A stretch of DNA of 64,000 bases, taken from NCBI RefSeq assembly GCF_905475395.1, contig NC_058338.1, forward strand, positions 2,233,001-2,297,000, given 5' to 3'. Below, piece by piece: positions 48,401-60,109 of the stretch (the first letter of the stretch is position 1; each line of letters starts with the position of its first letter). Under the pieces are notes generated by a model. The model was not told the DNA's origin. It did no database searches and was given only the letters and a program-made list of their open reading frames with translations. The position numbers were made by a program, and so were the translations under genes. Origin of the DNA: Chrysoperla carnea (Eukaryota > Arthropoda > Insecta > Neuroptera > Chrysopidae).

Positions 48401-50930
48401 TGCCATGTTAAATTATCCCGTTGTGTGTCGTAATATCCTAATGTAACATAATGCCCTTCTAATAATTGTTCAACTTGTGTAAGTGCTATACGATCTCCCT
48501 GTGAACTGAACGCGACTTGACCCTGAAAAAATTTATTAATTTTTAGCAGCTTCAAAATATTTCGAAAAAAATTATTACAAAAAAAAAAATTAAAATGTTA
48601 ATATTTATAACATTCTTGTAGTTCTTGGGGTGTTTTCCCCATATTCTAGGGAGTTGCGATGTGGTTAATGAAATTTTTGGAAATATTTTGGTAATTTTAT
48701 TTTATTTCGAGTTGATTGACGAAAATCTCATCTTTCTTGCATGTATATAGAACAGGAAAACGTAATTTTGGAGGGTTTTTTTCGGTTACCCGGAGGGTTG
48801 AAATGAAAAAGTCTGAAGTTTTTAGGTTTTAAAGCGCTCCACAAGATTTTGATTGGTTTTGATAGAGGTCTTTTGAGCAAAAACTTACCGAAACGCCTAA
48901 AAATTGTGTAGAATTGATTGCAGAATAAATTTCATCAGCTGTTTCTTTATCGGTGTATGTAAAGTTTTTTAAACTTCGTCCCTGTTTTTGTAAACGTTCC
49001 ATAGTTTTATTAAATGCTGCAAAATATGAAATGGACATTTTGTTACCTTGGATGTATGATTCGGGAGACCAAAGGGGTTTTTCGAGATGAAAAGCATTAA
49101 ACTAATACTTCTTACGGGGCTTCATTTCGATGTGACGCCCAACGAAATATTAGTTAGCTGTTTATCCCAAAAAAACCCTTTAATCATCCGGAACCCTTTA
49201 ATCATCCGGACTAGAATACAAACCTAAAGCGACAGACCAGACAGCATCGTAAGCTAATGGCGCTTCTTGATACCCTTCTGGATAACGTTTATTATCGATG
49301 TCATAACCCTCTTGCTTCAGCACACTATTCAAACGATCCCGAAAATCATCGGATGTCATTCCCGATATTGTTGGTTCATGATTTTGATTCCACATTAATG
49401 CTTCGGTTGTAATATGTCCTTCGGCTGCACGACGCATCTCATCTTTTGTACATTTTATACCTTCTTTTTCTAAATTTATTTCAAACCAATCATCTTCATA
49501 CCAACCTGTAAAAAGAGAACAAGTATTACTTAAAACTTCTGAAAGAATGCACTTATACCATTTTTATCATCTGCAGGTTCAAAGCCCTAGGTGAGAAAGG
49601 GTCTAGGGTGGTTCGTGACCCTTCTTAAATTATTCGATAATTTGTGAATCTCATTGCGTCACTTTCAATGCAAGTTTGGAGAATTAAGCCCAATCTGTTT
49701 TGGAAGAAATCCTGGTGAGAAATAGCGTCGTTGTTGGGTTCCTTAAAATTGTAGCAATTTACCTCTGTAAGAGAAGTCTTAAAAGTGTTACTTACCAATA
49801 AAAAACCAGACATAAGATTTCCCATACAATTCATTCCGATACATTTCACAGAGAACTCGACGTGCGGCCACAACATAAAATAAACCAACAATAACTCGTG
49901 CATCCTGTCGCCATAAATTTCGTACAGCATCCGTTGGATCGGACAAAAATGATTGTCGTGTTACAATTTCAATACTTGCTTCTTTACAACGTACTTCCAA
50001 ATCTTCAACAGTCTGAAACGGAGAAGAAAAAAGTGAAGATAAATGCTCCCCTAGTCACCGCGAAAACCATCATTTTCCAATCAATAATGAATCAAAAATT
50101 TCGGGTAAGTATCTCCAAGTTTGTTATGAGAACAAATATTAAAGCCATTTGGTCGAAATTGAAATATTTTTAATTTAAACGAAATTATTTTGAGAACTTA
50201 CAGATATAAAAACTTCTTCAGCCTGTTGGAGAATTGCAATTCGGGACCAGCCGAATTTTTGCATTAATTTAATACGTGTTGGATTATGTACGGTTGCCGA
50301 TGGATGTGTTCGAAATAATGTTGGAAATCGATTTCGATCAGATAATGCTGGTGAACTAGCTCCATAACATAGCTGAAACAAACCAAATAAATTGCTTCTT
50401 ATATACCATCTCTTCTAAATACGCCACATTTACTTACCACAACTAAATTCCACATTTTGGCAGCCTCGGCCACAGTTGTACAAACAGTACTACATCCCGC
50501 TAACAGCATTAACTTCTGTGGCTGATTGTACAATAAATTGTACATAACACTGGCACCGAGTCCTGGTTCACACTACGAAAAACAATCGAATTATAACATC
50601 GTAAAAAAGCTTTTTCGAAAAGGTAAAAACAAATTGAATTACCTCACTATCATTACTATGCAATTTGAGTGTGAACCCGGGCAACAAGTCTGGTCGTTTG
50701 TTGACATCGATTAGAGCTAAATTTGCAGCGGGCATACATGCTTGGCCACCTTGCCAACCGCCCTCGCCAGCGATTGGAAATATGCCACCAATATGCAAAA
50801 CAGTATCTCCATCGTCACTTTCGTCAAGAGATTGTCGTTCGACAGTCAATTTTTGTGTTGATAATGTGGAAACACATGCTAGTAATGTAATCAGCCATAG
50901 TGGCAAATACTGCAAAGAAAAATGAAACAT
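45439..50930 (-). CDS. GABA-B-R1: Metabotropic GABA-B receptor subunit 1, 12 exons, 887 aa
   Basis: Exons in transcript order: 50643-50930, 50438-50572, 50202-50372, 49796-50012, 49224-49505, 48889-49016, 48381-48522, 48165-48315, 47636-48084, 46549-46805, 46264-46401, 45439-45744 (2664 nt, phases agree). The order is: signal peptide ([21 protein letters not shown]), Venus-flytrap ligand domain (about 40-440), seven-helix domain (about 465-740), coiled coil (about 755-805) and a Gly/Ser/Thr-rich tail. Residues that contact GABA in the human GB1 structure appear kept: Ser in AGCST, Ser in CYGASSPAL, His in FRTHPSA, Tyr in VGLFY, Trp in FFIGWY, Glu in [11 protein letters not shown]. In the family this subunit binds GABA and pairs with subunit 2, which couples to Gi/o. 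The tail has RSSR near its end, like but not the same as the RSRR retention signal of the mammalian subunit. LINE remnants lie in two introns. The start is not certain, because a good acceptor overlaps the signal peptide codons. Confidence 0.95.
45890..46215 (+). mobile_element. RTE-like LINE 3' end fragment in GABA-B-R1 intron 11
   Basis: The + strand reads as decayed C-terminal coding sequence with the pattern KSQRLRW followed by [10 protein letters not shown]-like residues, common at the ends of RTE/CR1-type LINE proteins. It ends in a GATGGATGGATG tail. The frame is broken more than once. It is GC-rich beside its surroundings. It lies antisense in the receptor gene. Confidence 0.7.
46950..47530 (+). 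mobile_element. Decayed LINE fragment with RNase H end, in GABA-B-R1 intron 9
   Basis: The + strand keeps [26 protein letters not shown], the last block of an RNase H domain of I/R1/LOA-type LINEs, then a diverged region after RNase H ([19 protein letters not shown]). It differs from LINE family A. The frame is broken. It lies antisense in the receptor gene. Confidence 0.75.
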
Positions 50931-50971
50931 TTTGGAAAAAATCGATAACAATTAATACCAATAATATATAA

Positions 50972-51075
50972 GAGGGGTACCGCAAATATTTCCTTAGCAT
51001 CTAGACCAAGGGGTCATCTGCGCCCTCCTTGAGAATAACCTGGTACTCGAAGGTGACGCTATTTCAAACGCGCAC
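50972..51075 (+). repeat. Short interspersed repeat family G, copy 2
   Basis: AGAGGGGTACCGCAAAT, CTTAGCATCTAGACCAAG and GCGCCCTCCTTGAGAA, in line with 60882-60992. It lies about 40 bp upstream of the GABA-B-R1 start codon used here, so it is in the 5' UTR or in a 5' intron. Confidence 0.65.
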
Positions 51076-51234
51076 ATGTATCTATAAGATATGATCGAAG
51101 CCAGAAGCGACACAGAAGACGAGACGTCTGTTATGCTATAGCAAATGAAACTTCAAAATTCTGTCGAGGATAGGTCCACGCCAAAACATTTGGCCATGCC
51201 AAAAAGAAAGTTTTTCACATATAAAGACAAATAT

Positions 51235-51545
51235 ATATCAGGGTATGCTAATTTTAGTACCAAATTTGTAACGCTTAAAAATATTGATGCTATGAATAAA
51301 ATTTTGTTATAGGTGTTCATAAAATCATCTAATTAGTCCATTTCTGGCTGTCCGTCCGTCCGTCTGTCCATCTATGGGCACTATAACTCAAAAATGAAAA
51401 AGATATCAAGCTAAAATTTGTATGGCGTACTCAGGGCGTAAAAAATGAGTTAGAATTCGTAAATGAGTAACATAGATCAATTGGATCTTATAAATAAACA
51501 ACTTTTGTTTGAAACATTTTTTTGTAAACGTCACTGTTTCTCCAA
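51235..51545 (-). repeat. Dispersed repeat family E, inverted copy
   Basis: The complement gives the same series of blocks as 29105-29420 and 31318-31395, including ACTAATTAGATGATTTTATG and a run of GGACGGACGGACAG. Confidence 0.75.
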
Positions 51546-52299
51546 ATTCTCCAAAACTATAAAAGATAGGGATAGTTAAAGATTTCCAAGTAGCTTCAAC
51601 TAGTGGTCTTGTGAAACATTCTTGAAAAGCGAAAAAAAAAAGTTCCACAAAATACTTTCGAAAATTTGCTGAAAGATCGCCACGATTGTGTTGATTTTTT
51701 AAACTCTGCTATATTATAAAAAAAAAAATAATGCATACACTGACATTCAACACTTTCTATACAGAGTATTTCAACAATTAACTTAGTCAATAATTGTTTG
51801 TTTTCATTTTTTACTGTTAGATTTTGTTGTTTTTTTGGTTATAAAGCTTTTTTTAAGTTATGACATCAGAGTTCTAAAAGATACAATCTATTTGTACTTT
51901 TCGTAAACATATATCAATAAAGAAAACAGAACCCGAGCGACCATCATAAACTTGATCATAAAAAAGTCAAGATGTCACGCCATTGGAAATTTTCTGAATT
52001 GATTTATTTCTCCTCAATGAAATATAAATAGACATACTAAAAACTTAAAGTATATAAACTTTATCAATTTATATATTTTACGATTTACTATTTACCATAC
52101 GATTCAAAGCGATGCGACACCATATTCTAAGTAATATACGAGCATATTGTTCAGGTAAAATCTATAGGGTGATCAAATTTTCCGGGAGTTTTTTTTTCCG
52201 GTCTTTTCTTTCATAAATACATAATTTATTAGGGTCATATTATGAATACTATTATGTTAAAGTAATTCGGCTATTTGAGCAAGTCCCTTGATCACAATA
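51546..52299. other. Non-coding, no gene seen
   Basis: AT-rich. A small frame at 51596-51790 (-) has no recognisable homology. Confidence 0.4.
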
Positions 52300-52510
52300 A
52301 CCACAGTTTTGGGGACTCTTGTTGGGCAAAATTTTGAATTATTTCATTTTAAAATTGTGATTTTAAAAACTTTAACTTACGGCGCTTTCCAAAAAGCAAA
52401 CATAAAACAAACTTTGGTTTTTGACGCTTTTACGATATTTTTATACCAGTTTATTACATTTACGTCATACAAATTGCCTAGTTTACGATATTTTTAGAGC
52501 ATTTTATTAG
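52300..52510 (+). repeat. Dispersed repeat family C, third copy
   Basis: Carries the GGCGCTTTCCAAAAAGC, TTTGGTTTTTGACGCTTTTA and CATACAAATTGCCTAGTTTA blocks in the same order as 12540-12770. Confidence 0.65.
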
Positions 52511-54640
52511 AGCATAACAGGCAAAAGGTAATCACGTTAGTCTTTTTAAACTCCGAATTTCTTTCTCTTAGCAGGATTTTTGATTGTAAATTGTATCTGG
52601 GGCCAAATTACATTAAAATAAATTAATAGAAAATGATAAATAATAAATCTTAGAATTTCATAGAATCAAATTTATTAGAAAATATAAAATTTTTATCAAA
52701 ACTTATCATTTACGAACAGAAAATATAAGATACTGAAAGCTAAAAGTACTAAAGTATTTTTTCCATCAAAAACAATAAATTTTTTTTTCCATTCACAGTA
52801 CATTTTTTCGTGGAATCACCCAAATGGCAAAATGGTTGAAATAACAAAACGATATTTTAAAGAAAAATGGCAATTTTTTCCATTTTAGAAGTATTTTGCT
52901 AATCGAAACGATGAAAATGAATATCTTAAGGATATACTTAAAAAAAATATTTGCACAAATTTTAAGGTCCTGAAAAATACATTCACGTCAAACCTCGGAA
53001 TATTTTTCACATTTTAGCCAGCACTGAAATTTTTTTTACCTATCTTCGACGGCAAAAATTAGGCATTCAAATCTATCAAAAGGTTATCTAGTCTATTAAG
53101 AAGCTACAATCTTAAAATAATCGAATTCGAAACATCTAATTTTTCAGATATTTTAAAACAAAAAGTGATTTTTTAAACATAAGCTTTTATTTTAATTTTT
53201 TTTTTTTCAAAAGATTTAAGGCTTAATTTTCTAGATTCAAAATCTAAGAAATCCTTTTATACAGGTAAAAATTATCAAACTAATTCTCAATAGGGAAAAC
53301 AATATGAATAAATATTTAATTACGAATCTAGAAACTTCTAAATTCCCCTTCAATAAAATTTAACACTTAAGTGACTAATAAAAATCTTTAGAGACCAATA
53401 ATTATTTTAATATTATTTATATAACATTTTGGGTTGGGCATTAATTATAAAAATATTAATTTAAAATAAAAAAAATAAAATAAAAATAAAAATAAGATAA
53501 TGATATAATTGATATTAGTTTATAATAGGGTCGCACCTTATTAATAATGAAAGTTAGGCAGACCGCATTACCCACATGCAAATACGATGGCTGCAGTTGT
53601 GGAATCCCAGGCATAATATTTGTGTTGAGACCACATCAAGTAACACATTTATAATAAAGAAAATTTTATAATAAAAACACAACACACATTTAAAAAACTA
53701 TGTTAGAAAAAAAAGAAATTTTAGAATTTTAGAAATAGGTAGAAAAAATAATATATCGCGATCGTTTTATTTACTTATTATTACAAGTAAAAACTAGAAC
53801 ACATTGATTATATTTGAACGAAACTTATAAAACTTACTTTACACATTTCTCTCACAACTAAATTCGATTAAAAATTCGAATGTACGACATTTTCGACATT
53901 GTTCGACATTATTTTCTTGGTGGTATATATGTTTTTCTATTATATACTTGCATCCATCATGTTACATTTATTGATCTAGACTTAGTACAAGTAATGTTAG
54001 AAAGATGTTCGTTCGAGGTTCGAGTCGAGCACTCTGTTTGTAGACGACCGTATGGACCGCACTCGCGTACTCACTGTTTTAATATATATCACCTGTATCT
54101 GTATCAATGATATGCTTTTTCGCTTTTCGCCTATATTCGTTCCTCTTTACTATATATGGTGGTCGACTAAAAACTTTACTACCGAATACCGAATACCGAA
54201 TACTATCATATTATTTTATCCCACTTTACTATTTTATAAGCGGAAAGTGGTTGTTATACAAAGATTACAGGTTGCACTTTTTAATGTTTTTCAAAAAATC
54301 CGACAGTCGAGACGATTTAGGCCGATGTAGATTTTAATAGGTCCCAACTGTTAAAGACGCGATATGTAAACTGCTGGACATGTTTTTTCCTTTTCAGTTT
54401 ATATTTAACTCAGTCGAGTTTTTTGATTTTTTAAATAATTCAAAAAAAGAATTCAAATATCTATTCAACGATACCCCACTTACCATAGTTTGTCGACTTT
54501 CATTTTTAGCCAATCCCCCATAAAATTTCCAAAATTCTAAAAAGGTCGGTATAACGATCTCTTTAAAGAAACCAAAACTATTTCGACGTAGTATTTCAAC
54601 AATTTACTCAGTCAATTGTTAATTTTCACTTGTTTTATTG
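52511..54640. other. Non-coding; possible upstream exons of GABA-B-R1
   Basis: No coding gene seen. Two parts stand out on the complement: a GC-richer segment at 53525-53645, and a strong donor (ATG followed by GTAAGTGGGG) at 54482-54484. Either could belong to the 5' end of the receptor gene. The segment 53990-54075 is also CpG-richer than its surroundings. Confidence 0.35.
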
Positions 54641-54648
54641 AGGTCACT

Positions 54649-54649
<1 letters not shown>

Positions 54650-54729
<80 letters not shown>
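54650..54729. repeat. (AT)n microsatellite, ~80 bp
   Basis: A pure run of about 39 TA units. It is the longest simple repeat in the window. Its length is likely to vary between individuals and assemblies. Confidence 0.95.
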
Positions 54730-54734
<5 letters not shown>

Positions 54735-56512
54735 AAATATATAATAGTAAAGAGAGCTTTTACTATTTTATTAGAAAAGACATACTTTTCATTCAATTGC
54801 GTGTACGTAACGCATGCGTAATACATTCAAATAAAATCAATTACGTATGTCGTAAAGCTTGCTAGAAACTAGAAATAAATTTATTTATGAGCTTTCATAC
54901 TAGCAGAGAGTATAGTAGTGATAACAGCAGCTTATATTACATTTAAACGTATATATAATTGAGCTTTTTAGATCATATATTCTCTCCCGAAAATATAGAC
55001 TTGTAGGCTTCAGAAGCATTTTAGACACAGTTTTTTTCATAAAAATATTTTTTTAATAAAAATCTGACCTTTTGTTTCAAATTTAAAATTGACTTTGTGA
55101 TTAAAACTTAAATTGACACAGTTTTATTGAACGTTTGTGTAACATTCTATTATTTAATTTAAGTTAAATAACAAAATTTGGAATTGTTATACAAACTCTC
55201 GATAGTAGTATGTTGAAACCTGCTGTATAAATAAAAGTTCTTCCAAAATGTGTTAACCCAAATGAATTAATATACCGTGTGGGATACTCCACATAAATTT
55301 TTGTAAGAGCCCTGTTGCAGGTCATCAATATGATCGCTTCATGGGCTCTATTTTTCTAATTCGAAAAAACAATTCACCTAGAACGCTGACCGTTCTAAGA
55401 ACTGATTGGGCCAGATTATCATGTTAAGGTGATTATTATGTTACCTTATCCGCGTCGGACAATTATTGTTGGCGGCCAGTAGCCATTTAACATTATTACA
55501 AGTGTTTCATGGACTTTCATGGAAATTAATTTGTAAGAGGCCATTTTATTGCAAAATTTGTGTCTATTTTCAAGAAAATTTGGTGTAACCGCTCTTATCG
55601 TGGCAGAAAGCTCTGTCACATCGATTTTTTAATATATAGAACCAATAAAATTTTACCCTTATCGCGGAATTACTTTTTGTTTAAATTTCTTTTTGAGTTC
55701 TACTTTCGAAATGTCTCGGTGTGGCAGCTCAAAACTTGACCATAATACTTGTCACACCAGTAAAAAATTAAAAAAACCTGGAAACAAATTTTTCTTCCAG
55801 GATAAACCCTGGCACATCTATACCTATCCATATTGAATCTATCGTTAAAATAGCATTGATTCTTCATATGCGAAATTTCAAAATACGTGTAAGAGCAGTT
55901 TTACAGTTACGGCGCCCAGGACTATAATTTCAGCGAAAAAAAATTGTAATTAAACAAATATGTTTGCTTTGTATTTATGAAATTTTTTAATTCGATAAAT
56001 ATTCCTACTGGAATGCCTATTTTTGGACTATTTAAACGCTAATCATCAGCGATTTTTGTAGAAATTTTTCTGGCAACACTGATGGTGTACCATTTAAGTC
56101 GATAGTTGAAAAAATCTTTAAGGGTTACTAAAATACAGCACAATATTGGGCTATATTTGGTTTTTGTCCACCTTCAGAGTTACCTGAAAGGCAATTTGGG
56201 CTTGTAATATGGTAAGAGATATTATAACCAAAATATATGCAGGATAATTAAACAATAAGTCATTTAGTTGTTATTTTCACTTCCATGCACCACCTATTGA
56301 CACATTCTGAAATGAACAAAAGCTTTCTACATGCATTTGTTTATTCTTTTTAAAACGACATCTTGTGTACATATTTCGAACTCAATTTTAAATAAACAAA
56401 AATAAGAGTATTTTCGAAAAAACGTGCTCAAATTTGGTTAGTTTGACATTTAATTATTAATAGTTTTGAAAATAACTTGACTCAAATCGAATAAAAATTG
56501 TATCTTCGAAAA
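54730..56512. other. Intergenic, no gene seen
   Basis: AT-rich DNA with no supported gene. The promoter and 5' UTR of the ZNHIT6 gene should lie in the last few hundred bases, but I see no clear core element. Confidence 0.4.
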
Positions 56513-59120
56513 ATGGACGATGAAAATATTATGGATGTGGATTATCCATTTAATGATCGGTAATTAAAATTAAAATTAATTTTGTAAATCACTTTTAATT
56601 AATAATAATATTAACTTCTAGTTTAGGACCATGTGAGGTATGTGGACTCAAAGAATCAATTTATACATGTCCAAAATGTGAGGTGAAAACATGTTGCTTA
56701 AAATGTGTTCGAATTCATAAAAAAGAGCTGAGTTGCGATGGTGTACGAGACAAAACAAAGTTTATTCGTATGAATAACTTTTCGAATTTGGACTTGTTAA
56801 GTGATTATCGTTTATTGGAACAAGCGTCAAGAACTGTAGAACGTTGTAAACGTAATCCAAACACATGTTTTAAAAATCGAGGAACACAAAATCAAACTGA
56901 ACATTTACCGTTGGTAAGAATCTATTTTTTTACTTAGAAATTTCAGTAATTGGGTAATTGGGACACCTTTTTCATTTCGCTGGGTTTTTTCTAAATTTTC
57001 ACTTCCAAAATCCGTTGGCTACGTTTTACCTTCTCCTAACTTTGGGAACAGGTTCTCAGTAAAGATCCCTTCCAGACAGGATTGGGAGGAGAAACTAGTT
57101 AAGCCAAAGGGCGTTGTTTTCTACATTGACGGATCTAAGTTGGAGAAGAAGGTGGGTTGTGGGATCTTTTCCGAAGATCTTGATCTGTGTCTATCATTTC
57201 GGCTGCCAGATCATTGTAGTGTGTATTTGTGAATTCTAAGACTGAACATCCTTAGGTGCAGGGACATTACAATCTTCACCGACAGCCAAGCGGCTCTAAA
57301 ATCCTTCAGTTCAGTCTATCTATCGTCAAGGGTAGCACAGGACTGCCGTACGTCCTTAAATGAGCTGGCGGAACGAATGAATGTAGACCTGGTATGGGTA
57401 CCGGGACACAGAGACATTCCAGGAAATTGTGAAGCCTGGCAGTGTATCACGGCTACAGCAGGAGCTGTCACAGTGATGACGAGGAGGAGACAATGTCTCA
57501 TCCTCTCTGTCACTGCCCAGCTCTTGTCATGAGTAGATGGACTTACTTGAGCCAGCCTCTCTTTGACGATCTCTCCAACCTAAAGTCAGTCGACGTCAAA
57601 GCCCTCCTGCTGTTCTTAAACAGCTCCAAATGGTTCATAGAGTAGTGGCCGGAGATGAGCCAACCTATTTACGGTATCACAACGGACCCTATGGTCTAAG
57701 CGTGTCCCACCCCAGGACAGCCACTCTAACCTAACCTAACCTTCTAAATTTTTCTGATTTAATTTTTTCCAGCATTTATATCGTTTAAACGCTGCATGTA
57801 TTCGACGTAATACTTCATTAAAATTTCTACCAAAAGAATTCACACGTCGTAAATCAAATACCACATACTTGGATTGGAAAACTCAAACGATTTATTGGAA
57901 AATTGAATGGATTTTTCCATTAGACGATGGAAATTTAAAATTAATCGATGATAAATGCTCCGAGAATGATACGTTCGGTTTAGTTTTACAAAAATATTTT
58001 ACTGAAATCGAAAATTATAAACGTTTAGAATATTATCAATCGAAAGGGATTAATGGTGTTTGTTTATTGTTAAAAGCTGAACAAAAACGAGGCGGTAAAA
58101 GTTTCTATGAGCTAGAATTAACGAATTGTATTAAGGATTCTTTTAAATATAAAATTATTATTGAGAATCCTACGATTTATGTTATTTTTAAGGAGCATTT
58201 GTCGTTGTATAATCTTATTGATGCTGGTAAGTTTCATAAGGAAAGGGCCATGCAACAGGCCTGTGCGTAGGAATCATCGGATGGGGGAGGGCGAGGGGAG
58301 AACTCAAAATTTGAATTTGTTCATCAAAATGTAATATTCAGTCACTATTTTACAACTCCGATGCACAATTGGAGTGTTCACTCCTTAAGTGTTGTATATT
58401 GTGTTAGTCAGGTTATTGTCAGTTTCAAACAATAGATGCTTTGTCTGTTATACGTACTATGTAGCATAATTTTTATATGAAAACCCGAAAAAACTCGTAG
58501 AAGTGCGATATACGTTGGCTAAGTAGCTACGCAGTCATTCTGTATCGGTGGTTAATAACTACACTGTGTACTGTGTCCGTCAGGTTATTATCAATTTCAA
58601 ACAATAGATGCTTTGTCAACAACACACCAGTATATACATACGTTTCATAACCCTTCTCCAGCGTTTTCTCATCACTTAAATCAAAATCTGTTTCGTAGTT
58701 TTCAAATTGTTGGGGAATCACAGGGGGAGAGTTAAACCATAAAACACCCGCTCCCTTCGTACGCTCGGGCCTGAGAAGCATGATCGAATACAAGAAAAAT
58801 ATGCCCATAAAGAAATTTCTGATTTTCACGTGTTTTTTTTGTGTGGTTAAATTTTAGATGAAGAACGAGAAACTTTATTAAAAGAATCAACAACGGCGGA
58901 TCCAATCAAAGATGAAACGGATAAAAATGAAAATATCATGTCGAATATATTAAATGTTAAAAATTCAATGAAACGTCGAAAAAAAAATAAACGAAATAAT
59001 TTATTATTTATAAATACATCGGATGAATCTGAGAATGATTCGGATGGTAATCAAGAAACGGATGATTCTATTGAAGTTAAAATACCAAAACGTATGTTTA
59101 AAATCGAAGAAACAGTTTAA
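56513..59120 (+). CDS. ZNHIT6: Box C/D snoRNP assembly protein BCD1 / ZNHIT6, 4 exons, 351 aa
   Basis: Exons: 56513-56559, 56622-56913, 57773-58226, 58858-59120 (1056 nt, phases agree). A zf-HIT domain at about residues 19-55 has the eight ligand pattern C-x2-C, C-x2-C, CC/C-x2-C, H, C (CEVCGLKESIYTCPKC..CCLKCVRIHKKELSC). It runs directly into DGVRDKTKFI and LDLLSDYRLLE, the BCD1 signature seen in human ZNHIT6. The second domain holds LKFLPKEFTRRKSNTTY and IIENPTIYVIFKEH, matching the human LKLLPNGFTKRKENSTF and VIIEYPTLHVVLK. The C-terminus is Lys/Arg-rich, then Asp/Glu/Ser-rich, suiting a nuclear protein. In the family it is needed for box C/D snoRNA stability and snoRNP assembly with the R2TP/NOP58 machinery. 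Intron 2 holds a LINE that ends 31 bp before the acceptor. The start is the first ATG and begins a conserved acidic leader. Confidence 0.93.
56990..57741 (+). mobile_element. LINE family A, best 3' copy, with (CCTAA)3 tail, in ZNHIT6 intron 2
   Basis: The order is RNase H (FYIDGSKLEKK, IFTDSQAALKSF, VWVPGHRDIPGNCEA), an internal deletion, then the zinc motif after RNase H (CRSCHSDDEEETMSHPLCHC partly in another frame), the 3' UTR block GGCCGGAGATGAGCC, and CAGCCACTCTAACCTAACCTAACC at the end. The frame is broken. It lies in the same sense as the host gene. The last base of the tail is only about 31 bp from the exon 3 acceptor. Confidence 0.88.
58405..58620 (+). repeat. Direct repeat in ZNHIT6 intron 3
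   Basis: GTCAGGTTATT(G/A)TCA(G/A)TTTC, followed by AAACAATAGATGCTTTGTC, occurs twice about 175 bp apart. It may be a local duplication or two ends of one element. Confidence 0.6.
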
Positions 59121-59238
59121 TTTAATTTAGTTTAATTATTTAGAAGAAAATTAACTTAATTAAGAATTTGTATTGTTTTTAGTTTTTTATTATTAATTGT
59201 AATTTAATATGAATATTTTATTTTTTACATTGAAAAGG

Positions 59239-59244
59239 AATAAA
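59239..59244 (+). terminator. Polyadenylation signal for the ZNHIT6 gene
   Basis: AATAAA in AAAAGGAATAAATTTTTATT, about 120 bp past the stop codon. Confidence 0.6.
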
Positions 59245-59364
59245 TTTTTATTTTTAGTTATATTTTATTCGAGTTTTTATTTAACAATCCAAATATCCAA
59301 TGCCTTCAGCAGCCTTAAACTTTATTGTCAAATATGTGTTCGCTAAAAGAAAATCTTTTATCAC

Positions 59365-59646
59365 AAAGGATCCCGGGCACAATATATTGATTTTTAGTTT
59401 CGGTAAAAATTTTGTTTAAACTATTAAGGTAGTTTCGATCATGCTGATCAAAAGTTCTTATGGGTACAACTCTCAAGAACCCTCCTCTTTCGGGTTACGG
59501 CCCTTAAAGGTTATGTCTACCATAACCTTCGAAGGGCCGTAGCTCGAAAGGGAAGGGTTATTGAGGGCCCAGTTCATAAGAACTGTTATTAGCATGATCA
59601 AAAATACCTAAAACCAAAAATCAATGTATTGAGTCCGGGGTCCTTT
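59365..59646. mobile_element. Foldback element, ~280 bp, with ~36-bp inverted ends
   Basis: AAAGGA(T/C)CCCGG at the left, followed by CAATA(T/C)ATTGATTTTT, is mirrored at the right end. The centre is a second inverted repeat (GGGTTACGGCCC with GGGCCGTAGCTC; AAGGTTATG with CATAACCTT). A related left half lies at 24405-24500. The whole could fold into one long hairpin. No coding frame. Confidence 0.75.
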
Positions 59647-59924
59647 CAAACCATCCAAATTTCCGGGATCCTTTATCCAAATTTAATATAAAAATAATTT
59701 TTCTTTACTAGAAATTTGTTTTTGAAGTCATAATTGGCGTAAGGGACGATCAAGGGCTTAGGAGATGGTCAGAGCAAAGGAGGGATAGTAAAAAGACGGA
59801 GGGGAATATTGTATGATGAGTTTTCTGTAGTTTGTTTTAGTTTCAAGGAAACTTAAGGAAGAATCGGGAAAAGGCGGCATAAGGACTGGTCAGTTAAAGG
59901 AAGGGTAAGGGTACGTCATCAAAG

Positions 59925-60090
59925 GAAGACTGTCTCAAGTAAGTCCATCTTCTCTTGGGAAGACCTAAACAGTAGAAGAAAAGGCAAGACTTCATTACCT
60001 CCTTTTTCTCCACTGTAACAGCTCCTGCAATAATCGAGATACACGGTCAGGCCTAATCGTTCAGCGTGCCTGCCGCCTATTCACTGTTCT
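59925..60090 (-). mobile_element. LINE family A, short eroded fragment
   Basis: The complement matches the zinc-motif region of the other family A copies (for example 7140-7320), with more differences. It stops at CGGCAGGCACGCTGAACG. The family F repeat follows directly. Confidence 0.65.
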
Positions 60091-60109
60091 ATAAACCTTT
60101 TCCAAACAG

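Noticed and set aside
50931-50951. Upstream extension of GABA-B-R1 starting seven codons earlier
   Set aside because: The codon at 50951 is TTG, not ATG; the first ATG in that frame is at 50930.
54644-54826. 60-residue frame of alternating Ile/Tyr on the minus strand
   Set aside because: It is a translation of the (AT)n microsatellite.
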